Assembly (NCBI GenBank): GCA_963727245.1 | Contig: CAVSFO010000014.1 | Location: 1 to 64,000 of the forward strand | Source: JBKQVT01 sp963727245 | GTDB lineage: Bacteria > Planctomycetota > Planctomycetia > Pirellulales > Thermoguttaceae | Direction: 5' to 3' | DNA length: 64,000 bases | In this document: one piece after another, positions 1 to 9,199 of the stretch | How the letters are laid out: each line of letters opens with the position of its first letter | How positions within the stretch are numbered: position 1 is the stretch's first letter | Translations under genes and position numbers: made by a program | Notes under the pieces: generated by a model | Databases searched by the model: none | Told to the model about the DNA's origin: nothing | The model's input: the letters and a program-made list of their open reading frames with translations, nothing else

Positions 1-1830
1 CCAGCGGGCCAATTTTTCCGACAGCCTCGGATGGTAGGGTGGTCCCATCAGCCAGCCGGGCCGCACAAATGCGCAAAGGTTCCTTTGCGTCGTCTCCAAC
101 TGCCAAGAGGCTTATGACGCCGTTGCGCTGGCCCTCATGCACCGGATGAATCGCCACCACGTAAACGCTGGCGGTCCCGTCCTTCGGGTAAGCACGAAAA
201 TGAATAGGTATAGCCGGTTCAGAATGTACTCCACCGCCGTGCCCCACGGCTAGTCGGGCTCGAACTACCGGCGCCCGTTGCTCCCCCGCTTCCCGCGCTC
301 CCTCCACATTGTTGCTACCATCCCCGCCGGCCCGCCGCTCGTGCCTCCCGTCTCTGACGATTCCTCTTCCGTCTCGCCCGATTCTTGCGGCTATGGGATG
401 TGTCCATCGGGCTGCATAGGTTTCCGTTGAGGCATTTTCTGAACCGGGATTGGCGACTTAGGTTTTGGCGTCGGCGGCGTTGCCGGAAATCCCTCAGCCG
501 GAGGCTGCTCCTCGCTCGCGGGCGATCCGAATGGTTCCTCGGGCGTGTCGTCGTCATCCGGCAGGAACCTGCTCAACTCGGGTATGGGGAGGATTTTCCA
601 CGTCGTCCCTGACGGATAGCTGCTTGATGCACTCGCGAATATACGTGACGAACTCCGTTTCAATCTTCCTGTTAGCTCCCTTGTCGGGAGAATCGGCGTC
701 CCATGTGTCGTGCCGGGGTGGTTCCATGTCGCGCAGCAAAGCGTTACCAACATCATTGCGGCACATGAAGTCGCCGCAGAACGGAATAGCGCAGCGAAAT
801 TGCTTGTGGTAGATCACCATGCCGGACTGGCGAACCATTGCGATCCGCTTGGGCAACTCAGTCTCCCCGGCTTGGATGTGAACCGACACATCTTTCAGGT
901 GATGCAAGTCCCTGTCGAATCGCGAAGATCGAGTCACAAATGCGGCGTAGTATTGGTGGGCCGTGAAGTTCTCCTCTCCACTTCGGGCCTCCGACAAAGG
1001 CGCTCAAATTGCCTCTCGTGATCGTCCGATCCCCAATCTGCACTTCGAGGTCGCCAAAGCTAATGGCAGGCCAAAAATACTCCAAAACGGAAAGCTCCAA
1101 CTCTTCTTTCCACGTCTTTTCCGTCTTGAATCCCAAGATAATGATGTCCGTTCCCCGTTCGTCACAACGAAACGGCTGGGAATCTGGCTTCGCGTCCGAA
1201 TCGACTCGCCTTGCGTCCCGCCGAGATATCCGACAGGTGACGCCTTTCCGGCCCCGCTTCAATCGTGCGTGACCAGCTTCGCAACCCCTTGGAAGGCATG
1301 GTTGTCTTGCGATGTATACGTTGAATAGAGCACGGTGCGAAGATCGCTCGTGGCGAACGGCGGAGTTCTTGCCGATTCCATAGGAACCGCCTTCGCCGCT
1401 GTACTTCGACGAAGACCCGCTGCAACGAATGAGGCTATACCAATTCTTCGTGCTCCTGTCGTTCCCAACAACCCCTGTCGTGTTGTAGTCGCTCACTCGC
1501 AGGGCTGTCACTGAGGTGGCTTGACCAAGCTGAACCGCCTTGTCAAAGAAAGCCCGAGCTTTTGGGTCGCTGGCCCAATACTCGCGGCGGCGGACAAGGG
1601 TGTGCGGAGGCCGTCTATGTCAGATCTTGTCGCGGCCGATCTCAAGGCACTCGAACTTCACGATGACGGGTTGTGTCAAGTCAAAGCGTGCGTCAAGGGA
1701 GTTTTGGAGCACCTCCCTGGCAAGGTAGCGATAGTAATTGCCCTTGAAGGTTTCAACCCCGGCATCGTGCAGGCCGCTGTCTTGGCCCAAGTCGTTTCGC
1801 GGAAAGTGCCGCTCGTGTTATACTCCCAAT
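1..1830 (-). pseudogene. Decayed GHKL (MutL/MORC-type) ATPase of a restriction-modification-like module, 3' end beyond window
   Basis: Minus-strand translation gives an ordered set of GHKL ATPase signatures spread over different frames. An N-box (REVLQNSLDAR) lies near 1686-1712, a D-x-N-T-T-G stretch near 1470-1502 and a glycine-rich lid (GGSYGIGKNS) near 1363-1391. A long C-terminal region follows, including an acidic, proline-rich linker near 400-560, and reading continues past base 1. No single frame is open throughout, so several frameshifts are needed. It follows a C5 methyltransferase on the same strand. GHKL ATPases next to C5 methylases are a known class of prokaryotic R-M systems related to MORC. 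The family call is confident; intactness is not, because assembly indels occur elsewhere in this window. Confidence 0.6.
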
Positions 1831-2883
1831 AGGTCGCTTCCCTCCCTTGCCCAGTTCTCGCGGTCAGCTTTTTCAAGTTTGCACACACATCTCTTAGCCA
1901 GCTTGACGACTAGCGGAATGGTCACTGAATTGCCAATCTGCTTATAAATCTGAGATTTGGCGATGCCCGGCGGAATCGTGAACCAGGAGTCCTTATATCC
2001 CTGGAGCCTGGCACACTCCTCGGCGTGAGCTTCCGAATGCCCCACCTGTCCTTGATGACCGGCTGGTTGTGCCCGCCCTCGCCCATGTTGGCCATCAGAG
2101 TGAAGCATACCCCGGACATATTCTCGCGGACGTAGTTTCGCCGCAACTGAAAAATGGATCGCTTGTCACCACTTTCGATGGCCTCGCGGAACAGCTAGTA
2201 ATACTGAGAGTCATCTTGGAAGTAATAAGATGCGTCCTGCTTGTGGCGCATGTCTAAGAAGTCCCAGACAGGACGAAGCGAGTTGGGTGGCAGCGGTTCC
2301 GGGAATTGAAATGTGTTGCTTGGAAAGTGCTGGCAACTCATCGCGACCATGAACGCCCTTGCACGGTTCTGCGGGATCGTGGTGTGGGTCATGGTATGTG
2401 AATAGCGGCGTCCTTTTCGCTAAACCAGTACCCCGCCTTCTGGATTTCAACTTGGACCCGCTTGAACGTCTTGCCATTGTCGTGCGTGCGAAAGTTCTGG
2501 ACATTTTCCAGAAGAAGTATTTTCGGCTTGTCTCGACCAAATTCCCTAATGATCCGAGTGATGTGGAGGAACAGGAGGCCGCGTTCATCCTTGAAGCCAC
2601 GCTTCTCGCCAGCAACGGAAAATGGTTGGCACGGAAAGCCGGCAGTCAGGATGTCAACAGGTTCCAAATGGTCGCGTTTGACGCCAAGGTCTTCTACTGG
2701 CTTATGTAGGTAGCGAATGTGTGGGAAGTTCGCCTCGAACGTCTCCTTAGCAAACTTATCTTTCTCGTTCGCCCAAAGAACATGGGTTCCTACTTCCTCA
2801 AATGCCCTACAGAACCCCCCAATAGCTGCAAAGAGGCACCCTACCTTGAATCGCTTTCTTGAGCGAGAGCCGTCCTGACCCAT
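1818..2883 (-). pseudogene. Broken C5-cytosine DNA methyltransferase
   Basis: C5 methylase motifs appear in order on the minus strand. Motif I (VGCLFAAIGG) is near 2850, the catalytic GFPCQPFSVAG near 2630, LLLENV near 2505, QNRARAFMVA near 2350 and the C-terminal QIYKQIGNSVTIPL near 1930. They lie in three frames: a shift near 2393, an in-frame TAG at 2195-2197 and a further shift near 2010. The start chosen is the ATG at 2883 (MGQDGSRS), although the frame is open to 2958. The gene would have transferred methyl groups to cytosine as the protective half of the module with the downstream GHKL ATPase. The stop codon in addition to the frameshifts favours true decay over sequencing error alone. 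Confidence 0.7.
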
Positions 2884-3232
2884 AGTTCGCTTCCACCAGC
2901 CGTTACGCGAAACCGTTCCCGCTTTCCTGGACGCACGCAATCCCACCGAGAGGGCCACATTTGCCTAAACTGCTGTAGCTTGGCGAATCTCCTCTCTTTC
3001 GCAGATTATTTCACCTTGACGATACTCTATCAGCTTGTAGACCTCCCGACAAGGGGGATAGTGGCGGTCCGGACCGCGGCGGGCAGCGGCAGCGGAGCAG
3101 GACAAGTATTGTTCTCCAATGGTCTTATGACAACACACAGCAACGGGTTGCCGCTGAACTGGATCGCAGGTCGGCCAACCAAATGGCTCTGGGTCTGGCC
3201 GCTTCAGCGACAGGCATCCCAGAATCCCGCAC
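2884..3232. other. Gene-free junction between the R-M remnant and the phage-like operon
   Basis: No frame here gives a recognisable protein and the open frames are short or arginine/serine-rich shadows. The stretch separates the minus-strand methylase remnant from a short plus-strand fragment and then the minus-strand operon, so it may hold the left edge of the integrated element. I see no tRNA-like or repeated attachment sequence in it. Confidence 0.4.
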
Positions 3233-3424
3233 GTGCCTGTTGCCACACGCACCCACGAGGAAATAATGGAAGGGATCGCGGACGAGAGCATAACCACAAC
3301 ACTGACCAAAGATGTCCGCGAGGAACTGCGGCAGTTCGGCGTCCACATCGTGCGTGGCAAGCTGGTAGACTTCGCCGAGCACAGGGCCTTCAAGCTGATG
3401 ACTTCGCAGGCGGATCGGGCCGGG
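3233..3424 (+). pseudogene. Fragment resembling the C-terminal part of an SPFH/Band 7 domain protein
   Basis: One plus-strand frame reads VATRTHEEIMEG followed by a stretch ending GVHIVRGKLVDFAEHRAFKLMT. This resembles the late part of SPFH (stomatin/prohibitin) domains, where a helix precedes a strand with LVDF. The upstream part of the domain is missing and the frame then runs into the antisense of the next gene. If the reading is right, this is a remnant cut at the element boundary. The identification rests on pattern memory alone and could be wrong. Confidence 0.25.
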
Positions 3425-3884
3425 ATCGTGCCCGCACAGCCCTTTCAGCAGGTCGCACGGGGCAGTTTTGGCAATCCGCCAACTCCAACGCCTTCAAGTG
3501 CATGTTGCCTGACGGCGGATGGCAGCAGATGGCCTCCACCTCCAGGAGCCCAGTGTCCTGCAAGCGGGCGCGAAGAATTTTGTAGGGGCAGAACGGCCAC
3601 AGCGGGCGAAACAGGCGCGGTCCCACGGCCTCGAAACCTTCCGGCGTCGGCGGCATCTCCCCGTCCGAGTATTCGATTCCGCCATCGTTGCGAATCGACG
3701 GCCAACCGTACTTGGTAACGATGTTCGGGTCGCGGGGAGGGATCAATTGGCGCATGACGACGTATTGCACATGGGCCGGTCCGCCGGTGTAGATGATGTG
3801 GGCGTAGCCCGGCTGCTGACCGGCCGCTTGCGCCTCCGGGCAATTCTCGCAGTCGCCTGTCTTGGAGGGCGGCACGTTGCTCAT
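3390..3884 (-). CDS. Cys-rich phage-element protein of unknown function
   Basis: A protein of about 164 residues starting MSNVPPSKTGDCENC (ATG at 3884). It has an N-terminal CENC and a later CCHPPSGN...CQNCPVR block. The upstream neighbour (3881..4447) has the same layout of cysteine pairs, CQHPQ...CHTCPLR and CNSPRS...CAQC, so the two look like diverged paralogues with zinc-binding potential. The two genes overlap by four bases and are the last in the minus-strand operon. No signal peptide or catalytic motif is visible. The extreme C-terminus is arginine-rich and may be affected by the nearby element boundary. Confidence 0.6.
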   Translation of the reverse strand: MSNVPPSKTGDCENCPEAQAAGQQPGYAHIIYTGGPAHVQYVVMRQLIPPRDPNIVTKYGWPSIRNDGGIEYSDGEMPPTPEGFEAVGPRLFRPLWPFCPYKILRARLQDTGLLEVEAICCHPPSGNMHLKALELADCQNCPVRPAERAVRARSRPDPPAKSSA

Positions 3885-4447
3885 GTGTTCTTCTCCGGCA
3901 CTTTGCACTGGGCGCACTGGCTGTATTTAACTTGTTGTCCGAAGACGGTGGATCGCGGACTGTTGCACCGCATAATGACGCCGATGCAGCCGCAGTTGAC
4001 CAACCGCACGCCGGTGCAGAGCCGCAAGGCGCAGACCGGCCAGAGCGGCAGGAGTCGCCACAGGTTATTTGGATCACGCACATAGCCGTCGATGGCACGG
4101 GGCGGCTCCCATGCGCCCTCTTGCTTCTCGTAAACGATGGCGCCATCAGCCTCGAAGTGGACCTTCCGGTCACGGCCTTCGACAAAGGGCGGCAGCGTGG
4201 CTTCGATGCCTTGCAGGTCTGGCCGGGACTTGCCCGGCGTGTAGGCGGCCGGATCGGGGACGGGCGGCAGTGGCGTTGGCGGCGGAGGTGGCCCGTCTTC
4301 CTGCCGTAGCGGGCAGGTGTGGCAATAGCCCGGCTGAAGCGCCAGGAGCCGTAGGCGGTAAGGATATTGCGGGTGCTGGCAGTAGTCTTGCACGCTCCCG
4401 TCAGGGAACGGCCGTCCCAACCGCATGATACAAGGGGGCAGTGCCAT
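3881..4447 (-). CDS. Cys-rich phage-element protein, paralogue of the downstream gene
   Basis: 188 residues from the ATG at 4447. It has a proline-rich stretch (about residues 50-70) and two separate C-x-x-P...C-x-x-C blocks, near residues 26-50 and 165-185. A similar cysteine-pair module recurs in the gene at 3390..3884. It is translationally coupled: its stop overlaps the next start by four bases. The function is unknown. A zinc-binding structural role is possible from the cysteine spacing but unproven. Confidence 0.6.
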   Translation of the reverse strand: MALPPCIMRLGRPFPDGSVQDYCQHPQYPYRLRLLALQPGYCHTCPLRQEDGPPPPPTPLPPVPDPAAYTPGKSRPDLQGIEATLPPFVEGRDRKVHFEADGAIVYEKQEGAWEPPRAIDGYVRDPNNLWRLLPLWPVCALRLCTGVRLVNCGCIGVIMRCNSPRSTVFGQQVKYSQCAQCKVPEKNT

Positions 4448-4455
4448 GTTTTCCT

Positions 4456-5091
4456 CTACGAGCAGGTGCAGGAACCGATCCAGCTATCGCCCGCGTGTCC
4501 GGTCACCATTGCCGTCCACGTCTCCGCGGCAAGCAGACGGTAGGGTGCCAGCGGCAGGTGGGTACAGGAGTCGTATTCATTGGAGTTGAAGGAGGCGACC
4601 ATTTGCTGGGCGATGCTCCCGTCCGTGCCTGACCAGACGATGTTGTTGCTGTATCGAAAGGGACCGACGCACCCTTGGCAGAAGGGGATGCAATTGCCAT
4701 CGGCGTCAGTCATCCTTATGGTCCCGGAGGCGCAGTCGCAGAGCACAATGACCCAGTGGCCCGAGGGCGAAGGCGGAAGGCCGCCCCCGCCGCCCCCACC
4801 GCCTCCATTCGGGTTACAGTGGCACCACGCCTTGCCCTTGGCGGTGTTGATGTCGTCGATGATCGACTGAAGCCACTTGTCCGGGATGTCGTCGAAGCTG
4901 ATGTCCGTGCAGGTCTGCTTCAATTTGTCCTGGACTTCCCGGATGTCGCTCTTGGCCCAGACGTGGCCTGCGTCCACCTCGTCGATCGCGTCGATCGCGC
5001 TACAGTCCGTGTCGGCAGGCGGATTTTGCAACACGGCGTTGACATCACGGATCAACTGGTTCCAGTCTTCGCGCGTCCAGACCTGACCCAT
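4456..5091 (-). CDS. Unknown protein with a poly-glycine linker
   Basis: About 211 residues from the ATG at 5091 (MGQVWTREDWNQ), chosen over an upstream in-frame start because the earlier residues overlap the exonuclease gene. An N-terminal helical domain (about 1-100) is joined by a run of nine glycines to a C-terminal domain that contains several cysteines and ends GSCTCS. A domain-linker-domain layout like this is common in phage appendage or decoration proteins, but no such family is recognised here. It sits between the DEDDh exonuclease and the Cys-rich pair in the minus-strand operon. Confidence 0.6.
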   Translation of the reverse strand: MGQVWTREDWNQLIRDVNAVLQNPPADTDCSAIDAIDEVDAGHVWAKSDIREVQDKLKQTCTDISFDDIPDKWLQSIIDDINTAKGKAWCHCNPNGGGGGGGGGLPPSPSGHWVIVLCDCASGTIRMTDADGNCIPFCQGCVGPFRYSNNIVWSGTDGSIAQQMVASFNSNEYDSCTHLPLAPYRLLAAETWTAMVTGHAGDSWIGSCTCS

Positions 5092-5101
5092 AGCTCGCCT
5101 C

Positions 5102-5713
5102 TCAATATAGTTGCAACAGCGCCCGGTAGACTTCCGCCTCGGCGATCGCGTCACAGAGGGCATCGTGGGCGTTGGGATTGGCGATGTTGAACTTGCGGCA
5201 GAGCGAGCCAAGGCCGACCCGATTGAAAGGGATCGGCTCGCCGCGGAAGGCGGCCCGGTCGTTGATGGCCAGCGCCAGCAGCATCCCGTCGCGGGCGTGG
5301 CTGAACCAGATTTCGTCGAACAGCGTGATGCCGAGCCATTCCTTCAGCCAACTGCTCTCGAAGGCCCAATTGTGCGCCAGCGGCACGAGGCCCTTCTTGA
5401 AGGGCAGGTCCAGCCGCTCGAACCACTCCACGAACAGGTCTTTCACCTTGTCCTGGCTCGGGGCGTGCAAGAGAAGTTGCTCCATCGGAATGTTGTGCCT
5501 GAACTGGGCCTGTTGTTCGGCCCGCTCGGGGAAGTTGGGCTTGATCTCGGTGTAGAAGGGCATGAGCCCCTGGGCCGGCTTCAAGTCGGGGCCGAGCGGC
5601 ACGCAGGCGATCTGGATGATCTCGTGATAGCTGGGCCGTCGCCCCGTCGTCTCCAAGTCCACGGAGACCAGCAGGTTTCCATTCAAGTGCAGGAGACCAG
5701 GATAAGTTTGCAT
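5102..5713 (-). CDS. DEDDh-family 3'-5' exonuclease
   Basis: About 203 residues starting at MQTYPGLLHLNG. Exo I is VDLETTG near residue 20, Exo II is the AHNWAFESSWLKE segment near residue 115, and Exo III is NAHDALCDAIAEAEVYRALL at the C-terminus. The histidine in HDALxDA places it in the DEDDh (DnaQ/RNase T) class. It should remove nucleotides from 3' ends using two metal ions bound by D, E, D and D. It sits in the replication operon downstream of the primase-helicase. The element's family A polymerase has its own exonuclease domain, so this one is more likely used in repair or end processing than in proofreading. Confidence 0.85.
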   Translation of the reverse strand: MQTYPGLLHLNGNLLVSVDLETTGRRPSYHEIIQIACVPLGPDLKPAQGLMPFYTEIKPNFPERAEQQAQFRHNIPMEQLLLHAPSQDKVKDLFVEWFERLDLPFKKGLVPLAHNWAFESSWLKEWLGITLFDEIWFSHARDGMLLALAINDRAAFRGEPIPFNRVGLGSLCRKFNIANPNAHDALCDAIAEAEVYRALLQLY

Positions 5714-5733
5714 GGCGTGCTCGGTCAGTCTGC

Positions 5734-5765
5734 CTCCGGCCCTGCGATTGCCCACAGGGCCGGAG
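5734..5765 (-). promoter_or_regulatory. Hairpin between two operon genes
   Basis: CTCCGGCCCTG at 5734-5744 is perfectly repeated in inverse at 5755-5765 with a 10-base loop. It lies in the 66-base gap between the DUF5664 gene and the exonuclease gene, both on the minus strand. No T-run follows on the minus strand, so it is more likely an mRNA-processing or attenuation structure than a full terminator. Confidence 0.4.
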
Positions 5766-5779
5766 TGGGGACGAATGGA

Positions 5780-6205
5780 TCAGGCGGCCTTCTTGCGGGA
5801 CTTCACCGTCCTGCGGAGCTTCTTCGCCGGCTTGACGACCGGCTGGTAGTTCGGCATGTCGTTCAGAGTGGCGGGCAGCCGGCCGCGTTCGATCATTTCC
5901 TCATAATGGATGAGGGCCATCGCGTTGAACATGATCGCGGCCAAATGGTCCTCGTCGCGCTTGCCTTGCTGGTATTTCATCAGGTGCCGCTTGAGCGAGG
6001 CCACGCAACGTGAGAACGGCATCCCGTTCTCCCAGTTCCTCTCGGCGTATTTCGCAGCCCCCAGGCGGAGCCAGTGGCCCTGGCGCTCTTCGGCGAAAGG
6101 CGAGATCAGGTCGGGCCGCGGCTTGTCGTCGGCGGTGTCGCGGATCGCCATGCCCTTGCCGAAGGATTGCCGTTTGCCGCTGTCCGTCATGCCATATTTA
6201 CTCAT
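5780..6205 (-). CDS. DUF5664 / dATP-dGTP diphosphohydrolase N-terminal domain protein
   Basis: About 141 residues from the ATG at 6205 (MSKYGMTDSGK). The core KPRPDLISPFAEERQGHWLR, then AAKYAERNWENGMPFSRC, then a helix with SLKRHLMKYQQGKRDEDHL matches the DUF5664 family of phages, an all-alpha MazG-like fold named for dATP/dGTP diphosphohydrolase. It probably hydrolyses a deoxynucleoside triphosphate or binds nucleotides. It ends in a basic tail (KKLRRTVKSRKKAA). It is translationally coupled to the small gene upstream. In diaminopurine phages a related enzyme removes dATP, but the other pathway genes are not seen here. Confidence 0.7.
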   Translation of the reverse strand: MSKYGMTDSGKRQSFGKGMAIRDTADDKPRPDLISPFAEERQGHWLRLGAAKYAERNWENGMPFSRCVASLKRHLMKYQQGKRDEDHLAAIMFNAMALIHYEEMIERGRLPATLNDMPNYQPVVKPAKKLRRTVKSRKKAA

Positions 6206-6368
6206 GGTCTTCTTCTCCGGGTGCAACTTCGAGGTAATCGCCGCCGTGCTCGTCGGCGAAGTCTTGTGGGTCTTCCGGGCACGACTCCGCCTCGACTTCG
6301 GCGACCAGCCGTGCTCGCAGAATGGATCGGGTGACGTGGCCCGTGGTTTGATGAACTTGAATCAGCAT
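6198..6368 (-). CDS. Small acidic protein, coupled to the primase gene
   Basis: 56 residues, MLIQVHQTTGHVTRS at the N-terminus and an acidic C-terminus. Its ATG at 6368 overlaps the stop region of the primase-helicase gene and its own stop overlaps the following ATG, so it sits in a tight translational relay. No domain is recognised. Confidence 0.5.
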   Translation of the reverse strand: MLIQVHQTTGHVTRSILRARLVAEVEAESCPEDPQDFADEHGGDYLEVAPGEEDHE

Positions 6369-9043
6369 GGTTCGGCCTCCACCGGCGGCTTCAGCACCAG
6401 GTCTTGAATGAACCGCTCTCCCGCGTGGCCTCTCACGATGCGGTGTCGGTTGGGCATGTCGCGGCTGACTTTGGTCTTCCACCACTGATGCTTTTCTCCG
6501 GCATCGAGGTACTTTTGGAAAGCATCGTAGAATTCGCCAAAGCGGAGCACACGGGTGTCCTTCTTGGCTTGGCAGCATTCTTCGAGAAAACGTTGCAGCG
6601 CCGTCCTGTTTAGCTCTTCGGTTCGCGCCTTGCTGGGGGTGGCCACCACGGGCAGCCGCAGTCGTCCTACAAGCGGCGGAAGCTGCAAGTTCAGCAGCGT
6701 GTACATGAAGTCCGGCGCTTCCTCTCTTAGCTTCACGAGCAGCTTCTTCTTGGGGATTTCGACTTCGGGGAGCAAGTCGCTGACTTCGATCACCGTGATG
6801 CGCGTGTCGCCGGGAATCACAGGGCACGCACCCTGCTTGTTGGAAACTTGAATCCAATGCGTCGTGTTGGGGACCGTGTAGACATCCCGCCGCATCTGGC
6901 GAATCGAGAGGTCGCGGGCAGTCACAAACTCCTTGATGCGGGCGTGTGCGCCCGGCGTGAGGGTGATGTCCTTTTCTTCCACCACGCAGATGATCGCGCC
7001 GGCCAGTTCGCCGTTGAATTCGTTGTTGTTGGTGAGCGCCTTGTCGGCTTTGACGACGCCCTTGGTCACCAACAGGCTCAGCGCCTCGTGGAGGATGCTC
7101 TTGCCGCTGTTCTCGTTTCCCCAAAGGAAGAGGTAGGGGGTCGGCTCGAAGGGATCGCGGAAGGCGCAAGCGACCCACGCCCGCAAGTAATCGGCCCCGG
7201 TCTTGATGTTGGCCTGTTGCGCCCACGGCAGGCCGCGCAAAGCGGGCGTCAGTTCGATGCCGATGTGCTCGAAGATCATGTCCCAATGTGGGTGCTGCGG
7301 CATTTGGTCGGGCTCCAAAGTCGCGGGAGGAAAACGGAACTGTGCGGCGTCCAGGTTCCATTGCCTGCCGCCGGGATACTCTTCACGGAAAGGAAGACTT
7401 ACAAGCCGCCAACTTTTGCCCACTGCGCCGCCCATGATGCACTCCGCTTCATCCTTTGCATTGCCCATGTTCTGTAGCAACATTTTCACGTTGATGCCTG
7501 GGTTGCCGATCCATTCGCCGCTCTTTTGGATCACCCAGCCGACGAACTGCTTGGCGGAAGTCTCGATGGCCCGAATGAGGTTGTCGTATTCGGTCAGCCC
7601 GAGGTCGTCATTCCTCTTGTCGCCAATGATTGTCTCGAAGACCCTGACCCATTTCGTCTTTTTGGCAAGCCAGCCATCCGGCTCCGTTAGCTCGGCGTCC
7701 CCTTTCTTGCGCTCGATTTCCATGACCAAGCGGCCGTCCTTGTGCGCTTTGAGCAGGGTCTTGCGGCCATCGAACATGGGGTCCACGGTGATGTCGTCCT
7801 GGCCCAATGTCTTGGCGGCTTGAATGGCGTCGTCCGGCGTCCTGAACGTGTAGCCGACTTTATCGGGGTCTTCTATGCCGCCACGGGTCTTGGCGGCAGT
7901 TGCCAGGTCCAACCAGCGGTTGAAGTGGCAGGTGGTCCACCCCTGTCCGTCTTGGCTCCAGGTGTCGGCTTCCGAGACGCCGGGCGAGAAGCGGTAGACT
8001 CGCCAGCCGCCGTTGGCCAGAGGGAAGAGGAAACAATTGGGGTTGCCGGGATTCCGTCCCTCCGAGTTGGTCTCAAAGACGCCGACCAACTTAAGTTCCT
8101 TGGCCTCGGGGCCTTCCATGAGCCCTTTCAAGGCACAGGTGTGCGTTTGTAGCAAGTGGTGGTCGGCAACCCAGAGGGTCGTGTAACCGGAGCGTTGCAG
8201 GGCTTCGATCTGCGCCTTGTGGCTGTCGTCCAGGGGAATGATCTTCCGGGACGAGGCCAGGGCCTCGAAGGGGTCAAGGTCGTCTTTGGCCACTTCGTTG
8301 ATGCGGACCTTGGTGCGCTTGCGGGTCACGACATCAATATGGTCCCGCCAGTTGGCCGGCAGGTCGGCCGCGGAGAGCACTTTCGTGGCGGCCTTGATTA
8401 GGGAAAGGCCCTGGTTTTCAGCCGACATTTTTCGGTGCCACACCCACATGACGCCGCCGCAGCAGTCGATCTGGCTGGCGAAGTCGAAGTTGCACTCGCT
8501 GGACATCATGCCCAGGACACAGCGGGCCAGGGCGGCGTGTTCAGTGTGGTTGGCGGTCGGAATGCCGGCCTCGTCAAAACGGACGTAGAGGTGGATGCCG
8601 CCTCCGCCGGTGCTCTTGCGCACCTCGATGTACGCCGGCTGCATGGCGGCCTCCTTGACCTTCTCCAACTCCTCGTTATTGAGGCCGACGCCTTTGGCGT
8701 GGCCAGTCAGGGAGTCAAAGTCGAAGGCGACCCAGCGGGAGCAACGGGCCTGCCAGTCCCAGCCCGTGCAGCCAATCCCTTCGGCGTGCTCGGTGAAGGA
8801 GAAGGAGAGATTGTAGTCGTTCCACGACGGCTCCGAGTTGGCGTTCTTAGGAATGCGGATGTTGAACCACTGGTCGGCCCCGTTGGACCAGGTGGTTCGT
8901 TTGCCGGCCACTGGCTCGCCGTCTCCCGCGGCCACATTGATCTGTGTTTCGAGATTGACTGACCAACGTTCAATGAGATCAGCATTGGCCGGCGTCTTGC
9001 GGGCGTGCAGAAACTTGTGCAGCGCTTCACTGACTTTGGGCAT
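6362..9043 (-). CDS. AEP primase fused to SF3-type helicase
   Basis: 893 residues. The N-terminal half carries archaeo-eukaryotic primase signatures: RWVAFDFDSLTGH (metal-binding D-x-D) near residue 107 and RKSTGGGGIHLYVRF near residue 145. The C-terminal half has a superfamily 3 helicase core with Walker A GNENSGKSILHEAL near 645, Walker B IICVVEEKDI near 686, and a sensor-like TTHWIQVSNKQG. Such proteins prime and unwind DNA at the origin of phages and plasmids. It heads the minus-strand operon, divergent from a ParB-like gene across a strong inverted repeat. It is intact and probably the key replication initiator of the element. Confidence 0.9.
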   Translation of the reverse strand: MPKVSEALHKFLHARKTPANADLIERWSVNLETQINVAAGDGEPVAGKRTTWSNGADQWFNIRIPKNANSEPSWNDYNLSFSFTEHAEGIGCTGWDWQARCSRWVAFDFDSLTGHAKGVGLNNEELEKVKEAAMQPAYIEVRKSTGGGGIHLYVRFDEAGIPTANHTEHAALARCVLGMMSSECNFDFASQIDCCGGVMWVWHRKMSAENQGLSLIKAATKVLSAADLPANWRDHIDVVTRKRTKVRINEVAKDDLDPFEALASSRKIIPLDDSHKAQIEALQRSGYTTLWVADHHLLQTHTCALKGLMEGPEAKELKLVGVFETNSEGRNPGNPNCFLFPLANGGWRVYRFSPGVSEADTWSQDGQGWTTCHFNRWLDLATAAKTRGGIEDPDKVGYTFRTPDDAIQAAKTLGQDDITVDPMFDGRKTLLKAHKDGRLVMEIERKKGDAELTEPDGWLAKKTKWVRVFETIIGDKRNDDLGLTEYDNLIRAIETSAKQFVGWVIQKSGEWIGNPGINVKMLLQNMGNAKDEAECIMGGAVGKSWRLVSLPFREEYPGGRQWNLDAAQFRFPPATLEPDQMPQHPHWDMIFEHIGIELTPALRGLPWAQQANIKTGADYLRAWVACAFRDPFEPTPYLFLWGNENSGKSILHEALSLLVTKGVVKADKALTNNNEFNGELAGAIICVVEEKDITLTPGAHARIKEFVTARDLSIRQMRRDVYTVPNTTHWIQVSNKQGACPVIPGDTRITVIEVSDLLPEVEIPKKKLLVKLREEAPDFMYTLLNLQLPPLVGRLRLPVVATPSKARTEELNRTALQRFLEECCQAKKDTRVLRFGEFYDAFQKYLDAGEKHQWWKTKVSRDMPNRHRIVRGHAGERFIQDLVLKPPVEAEPC

Positions 9044-9199
9044 TACGGTCTCCGACTGATGCGTTTACACGCTCGGTATCCCGGCACAATAACTTGGCTA
9101 CCCTAACCAAAGGCCAAAACTTTGAGAATTTCCACGACTCCGTGGACAATTTGCGAGTTTTGGCCTTTGGTTAGGGTGCGAGTCAGCGCGGAGTCCACA
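9044..9199. promoter_or_regulatory. Divergent control region with a perfect 20-bp inverted repeat
   Basis: CCCTAACCAAAGGCCAAAAC at 9101-9120 is exactly repeated in inverse at 9157-9176. Inside the 36-base spacer is a second dyad, TCCACG at 9131-9136 and CGTGGA at 9141-9146. The region separates the primase operon (minus) from the ParB-like operon (plus), so both promoters must lie here. It could be an operator, a ParB-binding or centromere-like site, or part of an origin. The sequence does not decide between these. Confidence 0.6.

Noticed and set aside
5780..6205. Diaminopurine (Z-genome) phage hypothesis from the dATP/dGTP diphosphohydrolase-like domain
   Set aside because: No PurZ-like adenylosuccinate synthetase is present, and DUF5664 proteins are common in phages with normal bases.
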